This document shows, in pieces, positions 8,680 through 18,622 of a DNA stretch of 31,302 bases. A program made the position numbers and the translations under genes. The DNA comes from Gnetum montanum (Eukaryota > Streptophyta > Gnetopsida > Gnetales > Gnetaceae). The stretch is taken from positions 42,799 through 74,100 of the forward strand of contig MNCI01027305.1 of the NCBI GenBank assembly GCA_015680685.1, given 5' to 3'. The notes beneath the pieces were generated by a model. That model was not told where the DNA came from and searched no databases. It saw only the letters and a program-made list of their open reading frames with translations. Position 1 is the first letter of the stretch. Each line of letters starts with the position of its first letter.

Positions 8680-8776
8680 ATATCCGCCACTGACTTTTTT
8701 GCTGTTTTCGTTTCTGCACTCTTTCGCCATTTCCTGCCTCGTTGAACTGCGCTATTCAGATTAATCAACCCAACGC

Positions 8777-9439
8777 ATGCTGAAAAACCTTAGTTTTCTT
8801 AATCAGAGAAAAGACAGGCTTTCGATTCTTGATGCTCAGCGTTTCCAGAAAATGGTTTTTGTTGCTTGGCCAGCAATGAGGGCGGCGTCATTCGGTAGAT
8901 ATTGCCCCTGGGCAGCAATCAGATGCCTTTCCAGATGTCCTGTCCCTTGTAAATCTGAAAATCAAGTGACTTCTTGTTCCGGAATTTCGACAAACAGCTG
9001 TGTTGAATCCATTCGAATTTTCGATCATCCGTACTGGGCCGGCGGAAGCGCGTACTCGTTTCTGCGACAAGCCAGAAACCCTGCTCGAGTTGCGGAAGAG
9101 GTGGAGAACGCTCAAGAAGGCAGGATTGATGACGCCCTCAACACATCCGAGATGTATAGGGAGCAAGAGGGTTTTCCTAGAAAGTCTCTGCTCAACAAAT
9201 TGATCACTACCCTGGCTCAAATGAGAAAACTTGACAAGGCATATGACTTGGTTTTGTCCGTCATAGAAGCCAAAAAGCAGGGCAGTCTCCTGAATCCGGA
9301 GGCCATGTCCGAGCTCTGCCTCAGCCTTGCCAAAGCTAACAATCCAGTGCCTGCTTCCTCCATTTTAAGAATTTTGGTGCAGATGGAACAGTACCCTTCT
9401 GTGGATTTCTGGGTTACTGTAAAATCCCAAAATGATTAA
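8777..9439 (+). CDS. N-terminal part of a PPR-like, probably organelle-targeted protein (fragment or first exon)
   Basis: A 220-codon frame. Residues of about 27-65 (from MVFVAWPAMRAASFGRY) are rich in Arg, Ser and Ala and poor in acids, like a transit peptide. From about residue 130 the helical repeats resemble pentatricopeptide repeats: LLNKLITTLAQMRKLDKAYD, then ELCLSLAKANNPVPASSILR. The frame is open and has good codon use up to VDFWVTV near 9420, then becomes LINE-derived sequence and stops. Possible splice donors are GTTACT near 9411 and GTAAAA near 9419. It is therefore either exon 1 of a gene whose remaining exons lie far away, or a gene cut by an RTE-LINE insertion. It begins only about 230 bp after the L1 ORF2 stop. 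I cannot name the orthologue. Confidence 0.6.
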   Translation: MLKNLSFLNQRKDRLSILDAQRFQKMVFVAWPAMRAASFGRYCPWAAIRCLSRCPVPCKSENQVTSCSGISTNSCVESIRIFDHPYWAGGSAYSFLRQARNPARVAEEVENAQEGRIDDALNTSEMYREQEGFPRKSLLNKLITTLAQMRKLDKAYDLVLSVIEAKKQGSLLNPEAMSELCLSLAKANNPVPASSILRILVQMEQYPSVDFWVTVKSQND

Positions 9440-9445
9440 GACCCA

Positions 9446-9905
9446 CAAAAATGGAGACTTGGAGAACAAACTTAGAATCAACCACATTAAGGATTATTAG
9501 AAGTAAAATGAAATACATGGAAGTAAATAATGACATTCAAAAAATTCAAATTCAAAACTAAGAAGTTAATCAAAGGAATCAGTAGATACTTGGGGTCACT
9601 TGTACAAACAAATGATGAGATTAATAATAATGTGACAAATAGAATCCAAACATGATGAATGAAATGACAAGAAGGCTAGTGGTGTACTTTGTAATAAAAG
9701 AATCCCTGTTACATTGAAGAGAAAACTATTATCAGACCCTTTATGACATGTGATCTGTTATGGCGAGGAATATAAGGCTGTCAAAAAATGAAATGTGTGC
9801 ATGCGGCAGAGACGCAAATGCTAAAGTGGCCGTTGGGTTTCACTAAGAAGATAAAATCAACTTGTCTCCTATTAAGGAAGATTTAGATGTAGCATCCTTA
9901 ACTGA
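9446..9905 (+). pseudogene. RTE-type LINE fragment (RT C-terminal part)
   Basis: Across several frames the translation gives METWRTNLES, KMKYMEVN, the YLGSLVQTN-type segment near 9585, LCNKRIPVTLKRKLY near 9690 and KAVKKWN-like sequence near 9780. These are the successive conserved pieces of plant RTE-clade LINEs downstream of the RT core. It is frameshifted and full of stops, and lacks 5' and 3' ends. It belongs to the same clade as the copy at 2105-2655 but is a different fragment. Confidence 0.75.
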
Positions 9906-10365
9906 AATTTGAAGGATTCCAAACTTTTAATGACCACTCACAGGAAATAACCATCAAACATTGATAGTGTTTAAAAAAATCTCATTATATCTATTTACAG
10001 AAAATTGAAACAGGTGAAACAAATAATATTAGTTTGATTCAAAAGTTATTTCCTGATGCTTGTTTTCTTTTAACTTATCTCATTGTTGATCTGGATATAT
10101 TTGAATTGTATGGTGTATGGCCTGGCTTTTTCAATTTAATTTTGTCTAGAATCATGAAAATCTTTTAGCTATAGAAGTTAAAAATAGTGAAAAGGATGGG
10201 AACTAGTGAATTATGAGGATTTGTAAGAATGATAAAAACTTGACCTCTTAAAATTCATGGAACATGGCTTGGGCAATTTCAAATCCCTCACCTAGTTATC
10301 TGTGATTTCAAAAACCTTTTCTGTGATTTAGCTTTGGTTAACAGAAGGTAATTGATACTGTTAAT
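9906..10365. other. AT-rich, nothing recognised
   Basis: No ORF, tRNA-like sequence or match to other repeats in the window was seen. Confidence 0.4.
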
Positions 10366-10500
10366 GAGGTGGTAGCTCAATTGGTAGTTGCATTGCTTTA
10401 TCACCTAATAAGTTGCACATTTGGGCTATGATTGAGGCATGTGATTTCTTTCATTCAAATTCTACAGGGACACCTCAACTTCTTTCCTACCCAACCCAAA
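10366..10500 (+). mobile_element. tRNA-derived SINE-like element, diverged
   Basis: GAGGTGGTAGCTCAATTGGT is a good tRNA-type A box. It is followed by AAGTTGCACATTTGGGCTAT, which resembles the head of the SINE at 1742 (AAGTTGCAAGTTATAGGTTT). The B box is degraded and the 3' limit is uncertain. Confidence 0.45.
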
Positions 10501-11848
10501 AAATGTAAATGACACTAAGGGCAGCTTGCTTCCATTGTTCAACTATCCTTTCTATATGAAGATATGATAAACATCTGCCTCATCATTTCTTCCACAAGTT
10601 GCTACTCTTTAACAGGGATCATATTCTTTGCTTTTTATCACCAACAATAGCTACACTCTTTAATTTGTCTCAGAAATCTGAACTTCCATTGCATCTAATC
10701 ATTAGGGTCTTCATGTGGATTTAATAAAATCCTTAAGTTTCAGTTTCATTATAATTTATGAACAAGTCATGATCTCTATAGATATAGTATGAAAATCTAA
10801 CTTTTCCAATTTCTTAATAATTTATCATAGAAACATTAAAAACAATGGTATGATCAAAGAGAAATACACGAGTTGCAAGCATTGTGTCATGCTAATAAAG
10901 AATATGCCTCAATCTAGTTGTTCCTTCAATTCATGATACCTGATAGTGTTATTGACTTGCAATTTTCTGACAATGACACAAGAGTATATTTTAACTCAAC
11001 TTTGAAATCTTCCATTGATTGTCTGTTGAAAGCTTTCCTTTTCTTGATTGTCAAAATATACATGAACTTAAAAATGAGATGTCTTCAGCCAATACATAAT
11101 GCATTATATTCCTCTACAAAATTGTATTATTGTTTCGTATTCTCACTATCATGAAATTTCCTACAGTAATCTTTCCTCAATGTATACACTTTTGCAGGGT
11201 CCTTCCATATTGATGATGCAGCAAGAATATGTAATTCTTCTAGAAATTCTTCTCTTTGATTTACAGACTTTTCCATTGTTACATTGAGCCACATTATGTC
11301 CTTATTTACAATCATCTGCTAGCTTTCCAAAAGCACCATTTCTAAATAATTTAAAATTTTAAGTTGAAGTCCATCAAATTCCCATGGATAATAAAATCTA
11401 TCCCAATTGAAGAGATGATTTCTTTCTTTCTTTCTTTCTTTTTTAAAATCTTTCTTTAGGATCCGACTAAAGATTTAGTAGCTTGGTTAAATATAAAAAT
11501 TATTAAGAGATTTTGTAATGTGACAACTGAATATTTTAGGTTCTGTTATTGGTATATACTTTAATTCATCATATTTGTGACCTAGAAATCTTATTGCTAG
11601 AGGTGAATTCTATTGTCAACATTCTTATCAAGGACTTTATGATTGGAGTTATTAAAGTTTTCCTTTAAATATCTTAGCCTCCCTAGTGCCAATGATATAA
11701 TAGCCAAATTGGTAATATGTAGGTTTGTCAAGTAATAGATTATTTGAGTATCGCTTTAAGAGACTTGCCACCTTGGGTTACTATAAATATATGTATATAG
11801 GTTGAAGTTAGGTAGAAAATGAAAGTAAAAACAAAAATTGAGCTATGT
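10501..11848. other. AT-rich spacer with a (TTTC)n microsatellite
   Basis: A (TTTC)n run occupies 11419-11441. Short ORFs on both strands near 10918-11315 have no recognisable domain. If 8777-9439 is a first exon this stretch would be intron. Confidence 0.4.
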
Positions 11849-12587
11849 TGATGAGTGGCGAGGTACCCTTATACTCAACCATACGAATATGAGCGTTCAC
11901 GCACGATCCGATCAAACTCTGCAGAAGGGCTAGTCGTGGTATCTAGATAGTTACATGTTGATTGTAGTTCACTGTCTTCCCACCTAGACTAGTATTTGCT
12001 TTGTCACGTATGATTTAGTCCAGAGTGAGGTGTATGATGTGGTCCTAACTAGTGCTACTCCTAGAGGCAATGGAAAATAACTTGTTAAGCTAATAGGGGA
12101 TGAGAGAAGAGAATCTAAGCTAGCCTAAGTGCGATGAGCATCCGTCCTTAATCATCTGTACACATCTTGAACCTCGTGTACTACTATTGGGATTACCAAG
12201 TGCATGTCCTAGGTACACTACTGGGATACTAGGTAGTCACACTTAAATGCTCATGATTGAGTTGTACTCATTCTGCATTTAATAATAGGGATAAGAAATG
12301 AACGTAGAGAAATATTAATTAAGAAAGCAATAAATAACAATAACAGTCTAACACAAGACTGTTATTAAAAAATGTAGTCTTCAGTTAGTCTAAATGTAAG
12401 CCTATAAGTACTCTTCCTGTGTGTCCACATGTGTATTTATAGGCTTACACAAGAGTCATGATATCGTGTATCCGATATCGTATCCAAGCTACGATATCAG
12501 GTACCTAATATCAGGGGTTCGATATTGGGACTCATCATACCTGATATCTTGTACCTAATATCAGGGGTCCGATATCATGACTCATCA
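11849..12587 (-). mobile_element. Solo LTR of the gypsy family, TSD TATGT
   Basis: Starts TGATGAGTGGCGAGGTACCC and ends GACTCATCA, with no internal region. The flanking 5-mers are identical: TATGT at 11844-11848 and at 12588-12592. It is 739 bp, against 861/862 bp for the nested element's LTRs. A TATA box reads on the minus strand at 12434-12441 (TATAAATA). The sequence between the TATA box and the sense 5' end is packed with GATATC-type palindromes and includes a 50-bp tandem duplication. A solo LTR is the expected product of recombination between the two LTRs of an older insertion. Confidence 0.92.
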
Positions 12588-12590
12588 TAT
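12501..12590 (-). repeat. 50-bp tandem duplication with GATATC palindromes inside the solo LTR
   Basis: GTACCTAATATCAGGGG begins at 12501 and again at 12551, each followed by a CGATAT and then ACTCATCAT. The LTR therefore has two possible TCATCA ends. The target duplication shows that the outer one (12587) was used. Confidence 0.8.
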
Positions 12591-12592
12591 GT

Positions 12593-13217
12593 TAACTATC
12601 AACTCCAATTGATGGAATGAAGATATGGTTAAGATTATTATGATATTAACTTGTCTAATATTTTAATGTATTCTTTATGAATTTGCAAAATTGTTCTAGA
12701 AATTTTTAATGTTATTTTCTCTTTAAAAAATTATGTACAATGGACAAAAATGACTAGTAGGATTAAACATAATTTGTTGCATTAGATGAATACTTTTACC
12801 ATATGTTATTAATGCTAATTTTCTTAACTTGTAGGACCTGAAAATGAGTTGCATACTACACTTGGACATTATGAAAGTGTGGTTGTACTTCAACCTATTA
12901 AAGTTGTTGATTAGGCCCATCTTGAAGGCATTGATAACTTGAATAAAGGAAATGGATTAGGAGATTGTATCCATTAATCTTATCAAAATATGACTAATAA
13001 GGCATATTTAATGTTTATTTAGTTAACCATGTTTTTAAAAAATGATGTCATTTATCATCTTTCTATAAAGACATTTGTCCTTGTGACATGTTTGAAACAA
13101 AGACAAGTTTTAAGCTACGTTTAGTAAGTTATGTTGGTTTTGAACTATGTTAATAGATATGATGTGTGCATTTTGTTTTGAATTGGACTTAATGGACTCC
13201 ATATGACTTTTTACTTT
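12593..13217. other. Spacer between solo LTR and outer element
   Basis: AT-rich. A short plus-strand open stretch after an acceptor-like TTCTTAACTTGTAG (about 12820-12834) reads PENELHTTLGHYESVVVLQP before a stop. It may be a relic exon or transposon piece and is not recognised. Confidence 0.35.
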
Positions 13218-14093
13218 TGATGAGCAATGAGATACCCCTATGTCCAACCATATGAATCCCAAAGCATTCATGCATGATCCAATCATATTCCAAGGACTTT
13301 ATAGTTTCCAATGCACTAGTCTTCTAGGAAGTAAATCTTGCTCTAAGGTCATTCGGTGTATTCCCAATTACACTTGTGAAGTACAAAGGTATGGTTAAGT
13401 GTAATTGAGACATATGATTTTTATCATTTTATGTTTTATGTTTTATAGTGCTTGGAGAGAGAGAGAGAGATAAAGTAATTTAATGACTAATCTAAATTAA
13501 CTAACTAACTAGTCTCTAACTAGTCCTAACATAAGCATCCAATCCCACTTTCTGTACACATCCTGAACCCACGTATCCACTGCTGGGTTACCAAGCACTA
13601 TGCTACTGGGCACACCAAGCAATAACACTACTAGGATTACCAAGCAAACACGTGTTACACTTGAAGTGGTCATACTTATGTATTTAATTTATCTAGCTTA
13701 TCTTGCTTAATTAGCTCAATTACTAGAAAACATTAAATAAACAACTGAAAGCATTAAATGCATGAATAAATATCTAAACTATCCAGAATGTTGCAAGGTT
13801 TATCAAAAAACTCGTCTTTATTTCTATACACACTATCTTGCTCAAGTACAACAATGCTTGAATAAAGATTCATACACTCAATGACTTCTACTGCGGGCAC
13901 TCGGGAAAATATTCTAACTTTCAAATGGAAAACCTACAAGAGCTTTCCTTTAGTATGATTGACTGATGCCATAAATGTGGCTAGTGAGTGCATATTTACA
14001 GGCAAGAACAGATCCTACATCGATGGGCCCTAGTTGACACATGAAACGATGCATTGATGGGGCCTAGTTGACATGCCCACCTATGACCCATCA
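13218..14093 (-). mobile_element. 3' LTR of the outer element
   Basis: 876 bp from TGATGAGCAATGAGATACCC to CCCATCA, with the same TGATG/CATCA termini as the other LTRs but clearly diverged from them. It holds a (GA)n run at about 13455-13471. The TATA region has decayed (TATTTACA near 13993). The flank on its right is a polypurine tract in sense orientation. The matching 5' LTR is outside the window, so the target duplication cannot be checked. Confidence 0.8.
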
Positions 14094-14112
14094 TACCCCC
14101 ACAACTAAATGA
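14094..14112 (-). promoter_or_regulatory. Polypurine tract of the outer element
   Basis: In sense orientation the LTR is preceded by TTGTGGGGGTA, the purine-rich primer site for plus-strand DNA synthesis. The nested element has ATGGGGGTA in the same place. Confidence 0.7.
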
Positions 14113-14229
14113 AAACTCGTTCTCAAGTTCTTTACAAAATTGGGAAGGTATGGGATTATTAATTGATGCTAGACTTAACAAATTGACTTGAAAAAATTGA
14201 GTACCTGAGTGTACAGACCAACACATTAC

Positions 14230-14840
14230 GAAAATTGCGGTGTTGATGACAAAAAATTAAACACCATGACATGAGTCTTCAAAATTGGACAACCCTTTCT
14301 TTCATGGCATGAAGTTGGTGGAGAAGATCAAACAGTCCTAAGTAGTGGTGGCTCCTAAGGTTCTAAGGGACCTTCACTAGCTTCAAACACATGTGGTGGC
14401 TGAGGTGGCTATGGCTGTCTAGCAAGAGGCAAAAGGCATCTAGCAATGCTTTCATTTTTCCCTCCTTGCTCCTAGGATCATGCATTGTCCATGCAGCTTC
14501 ACCAATATGGGCAAGAATGTGCACATTCCAAGGATAAGGAGTTGCTAGAAATAACTCCTTGGCATTGATGAACCACGCATTGAATTGCTTGTGTTTGATA
14601 TCGAACACCCTAACTGTGTTTTGTAGCTTCTAGTAATCATTCATCCTCTTGGCTAGGTTCTTGGCAGTTGATCATTGATAGGTGAATCATGCCTTAAGAA
14701 CCTTGAGTTCAGCATTTGCTGTTTCAAGATTTTGCTTGGTGTCCTTATGATGCTTAAAATTGGCCTCGTACAGTAAGTACGAGTTGGTCACTTGCTTCTC
14801 AAGTTCTGACTACGGCCATTCAGCAGTCAACATCGCTAGG
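14230..14840 (-). pseudogene. Outer element extra gene, C-terminal coiled-coil part
   Basis: Continuation of the pseudogene at 22206-24485, displaced by the nested element. Its frame gives LEKQVTNSYLLYEANFKHHK, ETANAELKVLK and then FDIKHKQFNAWF, aligning with LEK-VATTFAKYEIEFAKHK and EVANSKLEVVK of the nested copy. The sequence is charged with heptad-like spacing, so probably coiled coil. It has several stops. It ends shortly before the polypurine tract. Confidence 0.7.
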
Positions 14841-15701
14841 TGATGAGTGGTGAGGTACCCCTACACTCAACCATACAAATATGAGCGTTCACACATGATC
14901 TAGTCGAACTCTGTAGATGGACTAGTTGTTGTATCTAGATAGTTACACGTTGATCGCAGTTTGCTGTCTTCCAACTTGGACTAGTATTTACTTGGTCATG
15001 TATGGTTTAGTTCAAAGTGAGGCAAATGATGTAATCCTAAACTAGTGTTACTCCTAGAGATAATGGAAAATAAACTTGTTGTAAGCTAATAGGTGGTGAG
15101 AAGCAAAATCTAAACTAGCCTAAGTGCAATGAGCATCCATCCTTAATCATTCATACGCATCTTGGACCTCATGTACTACTTCTGGGATTACCAAGCGCAC
15201 ATTACTTAAGCACTCCTAAATACACTACTGGGTTACCAAGTAGTTACACTTTGATGTTCATGATTAAGTTGTACTCATTTTGCATTTAACAACAGGAATA
15301 GTAATTGACGGTAATGAAATATTAACTAAGAAAATAATAAATAACAATAATAATTAAAAAATTTAAAACTAAGTGAATGCTACAATGATGGAGTAATCTC
15401 GATTTTTATTGCCGATCATGTGTGTGTCCAAGTATGTCACACTCGAATAAAGGTTCCATACAATTATAATCATCACACTATGAGCATGCACTGCGAAAAG
15501 AATTGTAATGAATTAAAAATTGACAAAAAGACTCTACACTTACACTTACGAACTCCCTCCATTCCTGTGCATCCAAATGTGTATTTATACACTTACATAG
15601 GAATCACGATATCGTGTATTTGATATCATTACCCAGGCTGCTATATCGCATGCTTGATATCAAGGATCCGATATTGGGGCCTAGCAAGACACGATTCATC
15701 A
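14841..15701 (-). mobile_element. 3' LTR of the nested element
   Basis: 861 bp, TGATGAGTGG to GATTCATCA. In sense orientation the TATA box TATAAATA (15582-15589) lies only about 112 nt from the LTR start. An AATAAA-type poly(A) signal (15405-15410) follows about 180 nt later, so U3 is short and U5 very long. GATATC-type palindromes fill the stretch upstream of the TATA box. Confidence 0.93.
15582..15589 (-). promoter_or_regulatory. LTR TATA box (3' LTR copy)
   Basis: TATAAATA on the minus strand, conserved at the same place in the other nested LTR (22086-22093) and in the solo LTR (12434-12441). Confidence 0.65.
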
Positions 15702-15716
15702 TACCCCCATGACTGA
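15702..15716 (-). promoter_or_regulatory. Polypurine tract of the nested element
   Basis: The sense sequence CAGTCATGGGGGTA lies immediately before the 3' LTR, matching the GGGGGTA of the outer element. Confidence 0.7.
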
Positions 15717-15869
15717 ATAACAACTAGTCTTCAAGTCAATGAGAACGAGTTCAATTGATTACATAGTGGATAGATATGGGATCATTGACTAACTAGGAAT
15801 TACTCATGATGTAGTGTGGAATTGAACAAAACAAAATTGGGACATAGATACAAAATTTACAAAAAATAA

Positions 15870-18609
15870 AATATGTTGGAACTCATGTTGTTCTTGGTGG
15901 TGGTGGCTCCTCCATGGGTCTCTTCCCCTTATCTTGTGCTCCAATTTTTGGAAATGGATGTCTTTGAAGAAGTGCCTGAAGCTTTTCTTCCTCAGTTTAG
16001 GGATCCTATGTCGTTCATGCTGATGCTATAATATTTGATGGAGTCAACACCTCCCATGGGCACAAAAGTTGCAAAACATCTGATTGGCCTTGACATAACA
16101 AGCCGCAAACAGACATCGTTCCTTTTCATAGGCTCTAGCTTTATCTTTGTATTCTTGATAGTCTATGAGCCGTCAAGCCAAATTTTCCATGACATCCTTC
16201 TATCCTTGGTAGCTGGTTTTGACCACCTCTAATTTAGAATTTGCCACTTCTAATTTCTGAAATGTCTTCTTGTGTTTAGCAAATTCTATTTCATACTTTG
16301 CGAAGGTGGTTGCTACCTACTTTTCCAATTATATTCTTAGGCATCTTGTTGTCAACATGGCCAAATTAGCATACCACAGGTTTGCAAACTCCATGTATTC
16401 TATGAGATTTTGTATATGTAGGTCCTAGCTTTTGAGTTCTACTTGGTGGGGAAAGGCATAAGTATCCAATATGATCCACCAATCAGCATTTTGAGCACTG
16501 AGTGTGTTAATGTGGGCTTTGGCCACATGGATTTCTTTTTCTACTACCTATTTGTACATTCCCACCTAATCTTTAAAGTGCTCCTTGAGCTTCTCATGTC
16601 GCTTGGCCTCATTCTGCCACACGTTTATTTCAATTGTCGTCTTCTGATGGATTGTGTGTCCCTCCTCCATTGAGAGGGTTCTATTTTCTTTGGCCAAGCG
16701 ATTCATATCCTGGTTGATCCTTATTAATTGTTCTCATAATTGCTGAAAATTTTCTTTGAGAACATTCTTTTGTTTATCTACTATGGTCAATAGGAGACTT
16801 TCGACGGTGAGGCGTCTATTTTCTTCTTGCGAGGCCTTGAGTGCTTTGGCATGTGCATACGTTTGAGCTTGTGCCTTAGAAGCATCCCAATAAGCCTTCT
16901 CTTTTTCCTTAGCCAATTTTTTATTCTCTTTTAGCAATTTATTCAGTTGCTTTGTCCAGAAAGATTCTAGCTGGTTTGCAAGGATGAATTGGGATGAGTC
17001 CCGCTATGCAGCTTGTAGGGTGATGAGCTTTTCTTGAAGTCTTTCTAACTCCTCCTCTACATGCTTGGCCCTAACCTTTGCCATAACTAGCTTCCATTTT
17101 GTGGAGATGAGGTCTGACTGAGTTGCTGTAACATCTTGAGGGATGTTAAATAGGGATGTCATCACTTGTCCTATCGCAGTAATTAATCTAAAACATCCTC
17201 ATGCTCTACAAGAGTCATCAAGGGACCGGCCAAAGTTTGAGCATTGCGTGCTCCTGTAAAATATACTGGTGACAAAAAAAGGAAATTAAATGATTCTTTT
17301 ATGTGATTTGTGACCACTTCTACTACTCCCACTGCATTTTGATGCTACATGACCACTATTTTGGCACCTTCACTAGTTTCTAATTGCACATAAAAAGATG
17401 CAGCATTCCCAAAGATCTGTTGTGACTAGTGTGATTCCCCTCATCCTATTTGGATAGATACCTTGTCCCATGCATGATCAATTGAGACTGTGGATCATAT
17501 GACATCATCGATGACCCTAAAGAGATTGGCCTCATCACAAATTCCCCAACTGATTGTTTCAATGATGGCCTTGAGATGGCTCTTTGACGATTGATAGTCC
17601 TGCGATGGTGGTGGTGGCTGGTCTTGTTGGCTTGTAAGTTGTGTGCTAGGCCCAGCATCTTATTCCTACTTAGGCTCCAGTGTCTTACCAGCACTTTTCC
17701 TTGGGGTTGGTGGCTTCAGTAATTCAGTGAATGAAGCATTTTGGACCTTTCTGGGAACATGATTGGTGTACCCTAGAATTTTAGCACATTGGCACAACTT
17801 CCTGATCAGATTGGGAAAGGGCAATGCAAACTTCCCCATCTTAGTTTTTCAAACCACCTCAAAATCTCTATAAGATATAGATGGGGTAGGTTGGCATTAA
17901 CCTTGCCCATCAAGATGGCACTTCCTCTAGCCACATATGTGGAAATTCTGTTTAAACCTTTTGTTGGGAAAATGTGATATGTGTCAATTTTGAAGTAGAT
18001 TCTCTCTTCAAGTGTCAGCTCTCCATATGCTTTATCTTCCTTGCTGTACATCCTTTTCAACCATATCTCCCACACATCAACATCGGAGTGAGTGGAAAAG
18101 TCAGCAACTTTTGACCTTGTATTTGAAAGATTTAGAACTTTTGAAATGGCTTTGGCAGAGAAATCAATAGAAATACCACCAATATCAATAGTGGTGCCTT
18201 CTTCTTTATTGTGCCAAAATTGGTACGTCTCTCCCAGGTACCAATCACCACTTTCAGAGAGTATAGGCCATAGTGGGAACACTTTAAGTGGGCCCCTAAC
18301 TGCTTTGAGAGCAAACTTAGTGAAAGGTCCAAAGTTAAGTTCCACGATCACAGCTGCTGATGTGGACCTTTCATGAATTACCTGAACACATTTCAGAGAC
18401 AACGTGAGATGTTGTCCCTATTCAAGTGCTCTGCTGTCTCCTCCTTCAGCATGTCTCGATTGCACAGTAACAAGGGGTTCTTGATGGATGTTGAATAATT
18501 GTGCCTCCTATTCTGTATGTTCCTCGAGAGATGCCTAGCCTTTGCCTCTCCTTGGCCATTTGGATGCCCCCTGAGAGGGTCCTCCTTACTGTCCTCTTTT
18601 AGGGGCCAT
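15870..18609 (-). pseudogene. Nested element extra gene: plant-mobile-domain-like plus coiled coil
   Basis: About 900 codons of continuous homology, broken by stops. The longest open piece is 17806-18402 (198 codons). It starts MAPKRGQ at 18609-18607, right after an acceptor-like GATTACAG. The N-terminal half contains WYLGETYQFWHNKEEGTTID, SAKAISKVLNLSNTRSK and YFKIDTYHIFPTKGLNRIST, in an arrangement resembling plant 'putative transposon protein' and Athila ORF families (a pattern-based judgement). A His/Ser-rich linker (17446-17694) follows. The C-terminal half (17150-15900) is rich in Lys, Glu, Ala and Leu, with LKENKKLAKEKEKAYWDASK, and is probably coiled coil. No convincing membrane segment was seen, so a classical env is unlikely. 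The outer element has the same gene. Confidence 0.75.
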
Positions 18610-18622
18610 CTGTAATCACATG
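18599..18622 (-). promoter_or_regulatory. Putative 3' splice site abutting the extra gene ATG (nested)
   Basis: Sense TGTGATTACAG directly precedes ATGGCCCC (ATG at 18609-18607). The outer element shows TGTGATTATAG before ATGGTGCC at 24485-24483. Such an AG-ATG junction would place the extra gene on a spliced subgenomic RNA. This is inference. Confidence 0.45.

Larger units (their letters stand above)
3120..8680 (+). mobile_element. L1-type LINE, both ORFs intact
   Basis: A non-LTR retrotransposon with a GC-richer 5' leader (from about 3100), ORF1 (3571-4752), ORF2 (4749-8549) and a short 3' region with a stem-loop. The exact ends are uncertain: no poly(A) tail and no convincing target-site duplication was found. 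A weak candidate pair is CTCTTGAATTAG near 3117 and CTCTTTGAATTAG near 8553, which would put the end directly after the ORF2 stop. Both frames are open and CpG-containing, in contrast to the decayed LTR elements to the right, so insertion is probably recent. Confidence 0.85.

Noticed and set aside
10918-11315. Possible copia or host-gene remnant
   Set aside because: Translations of both strands show no RT, RNase H, integrase or other family motif. The evidence is too weak to annotate.
1-12587. LTR ends at 69 and 11849 considered as the two LTRs of one element
   Set aside because: They are in opposite orientation, and the 11849 copy has its own perfect TATGT duplication and is therefore a separate solo LTR.
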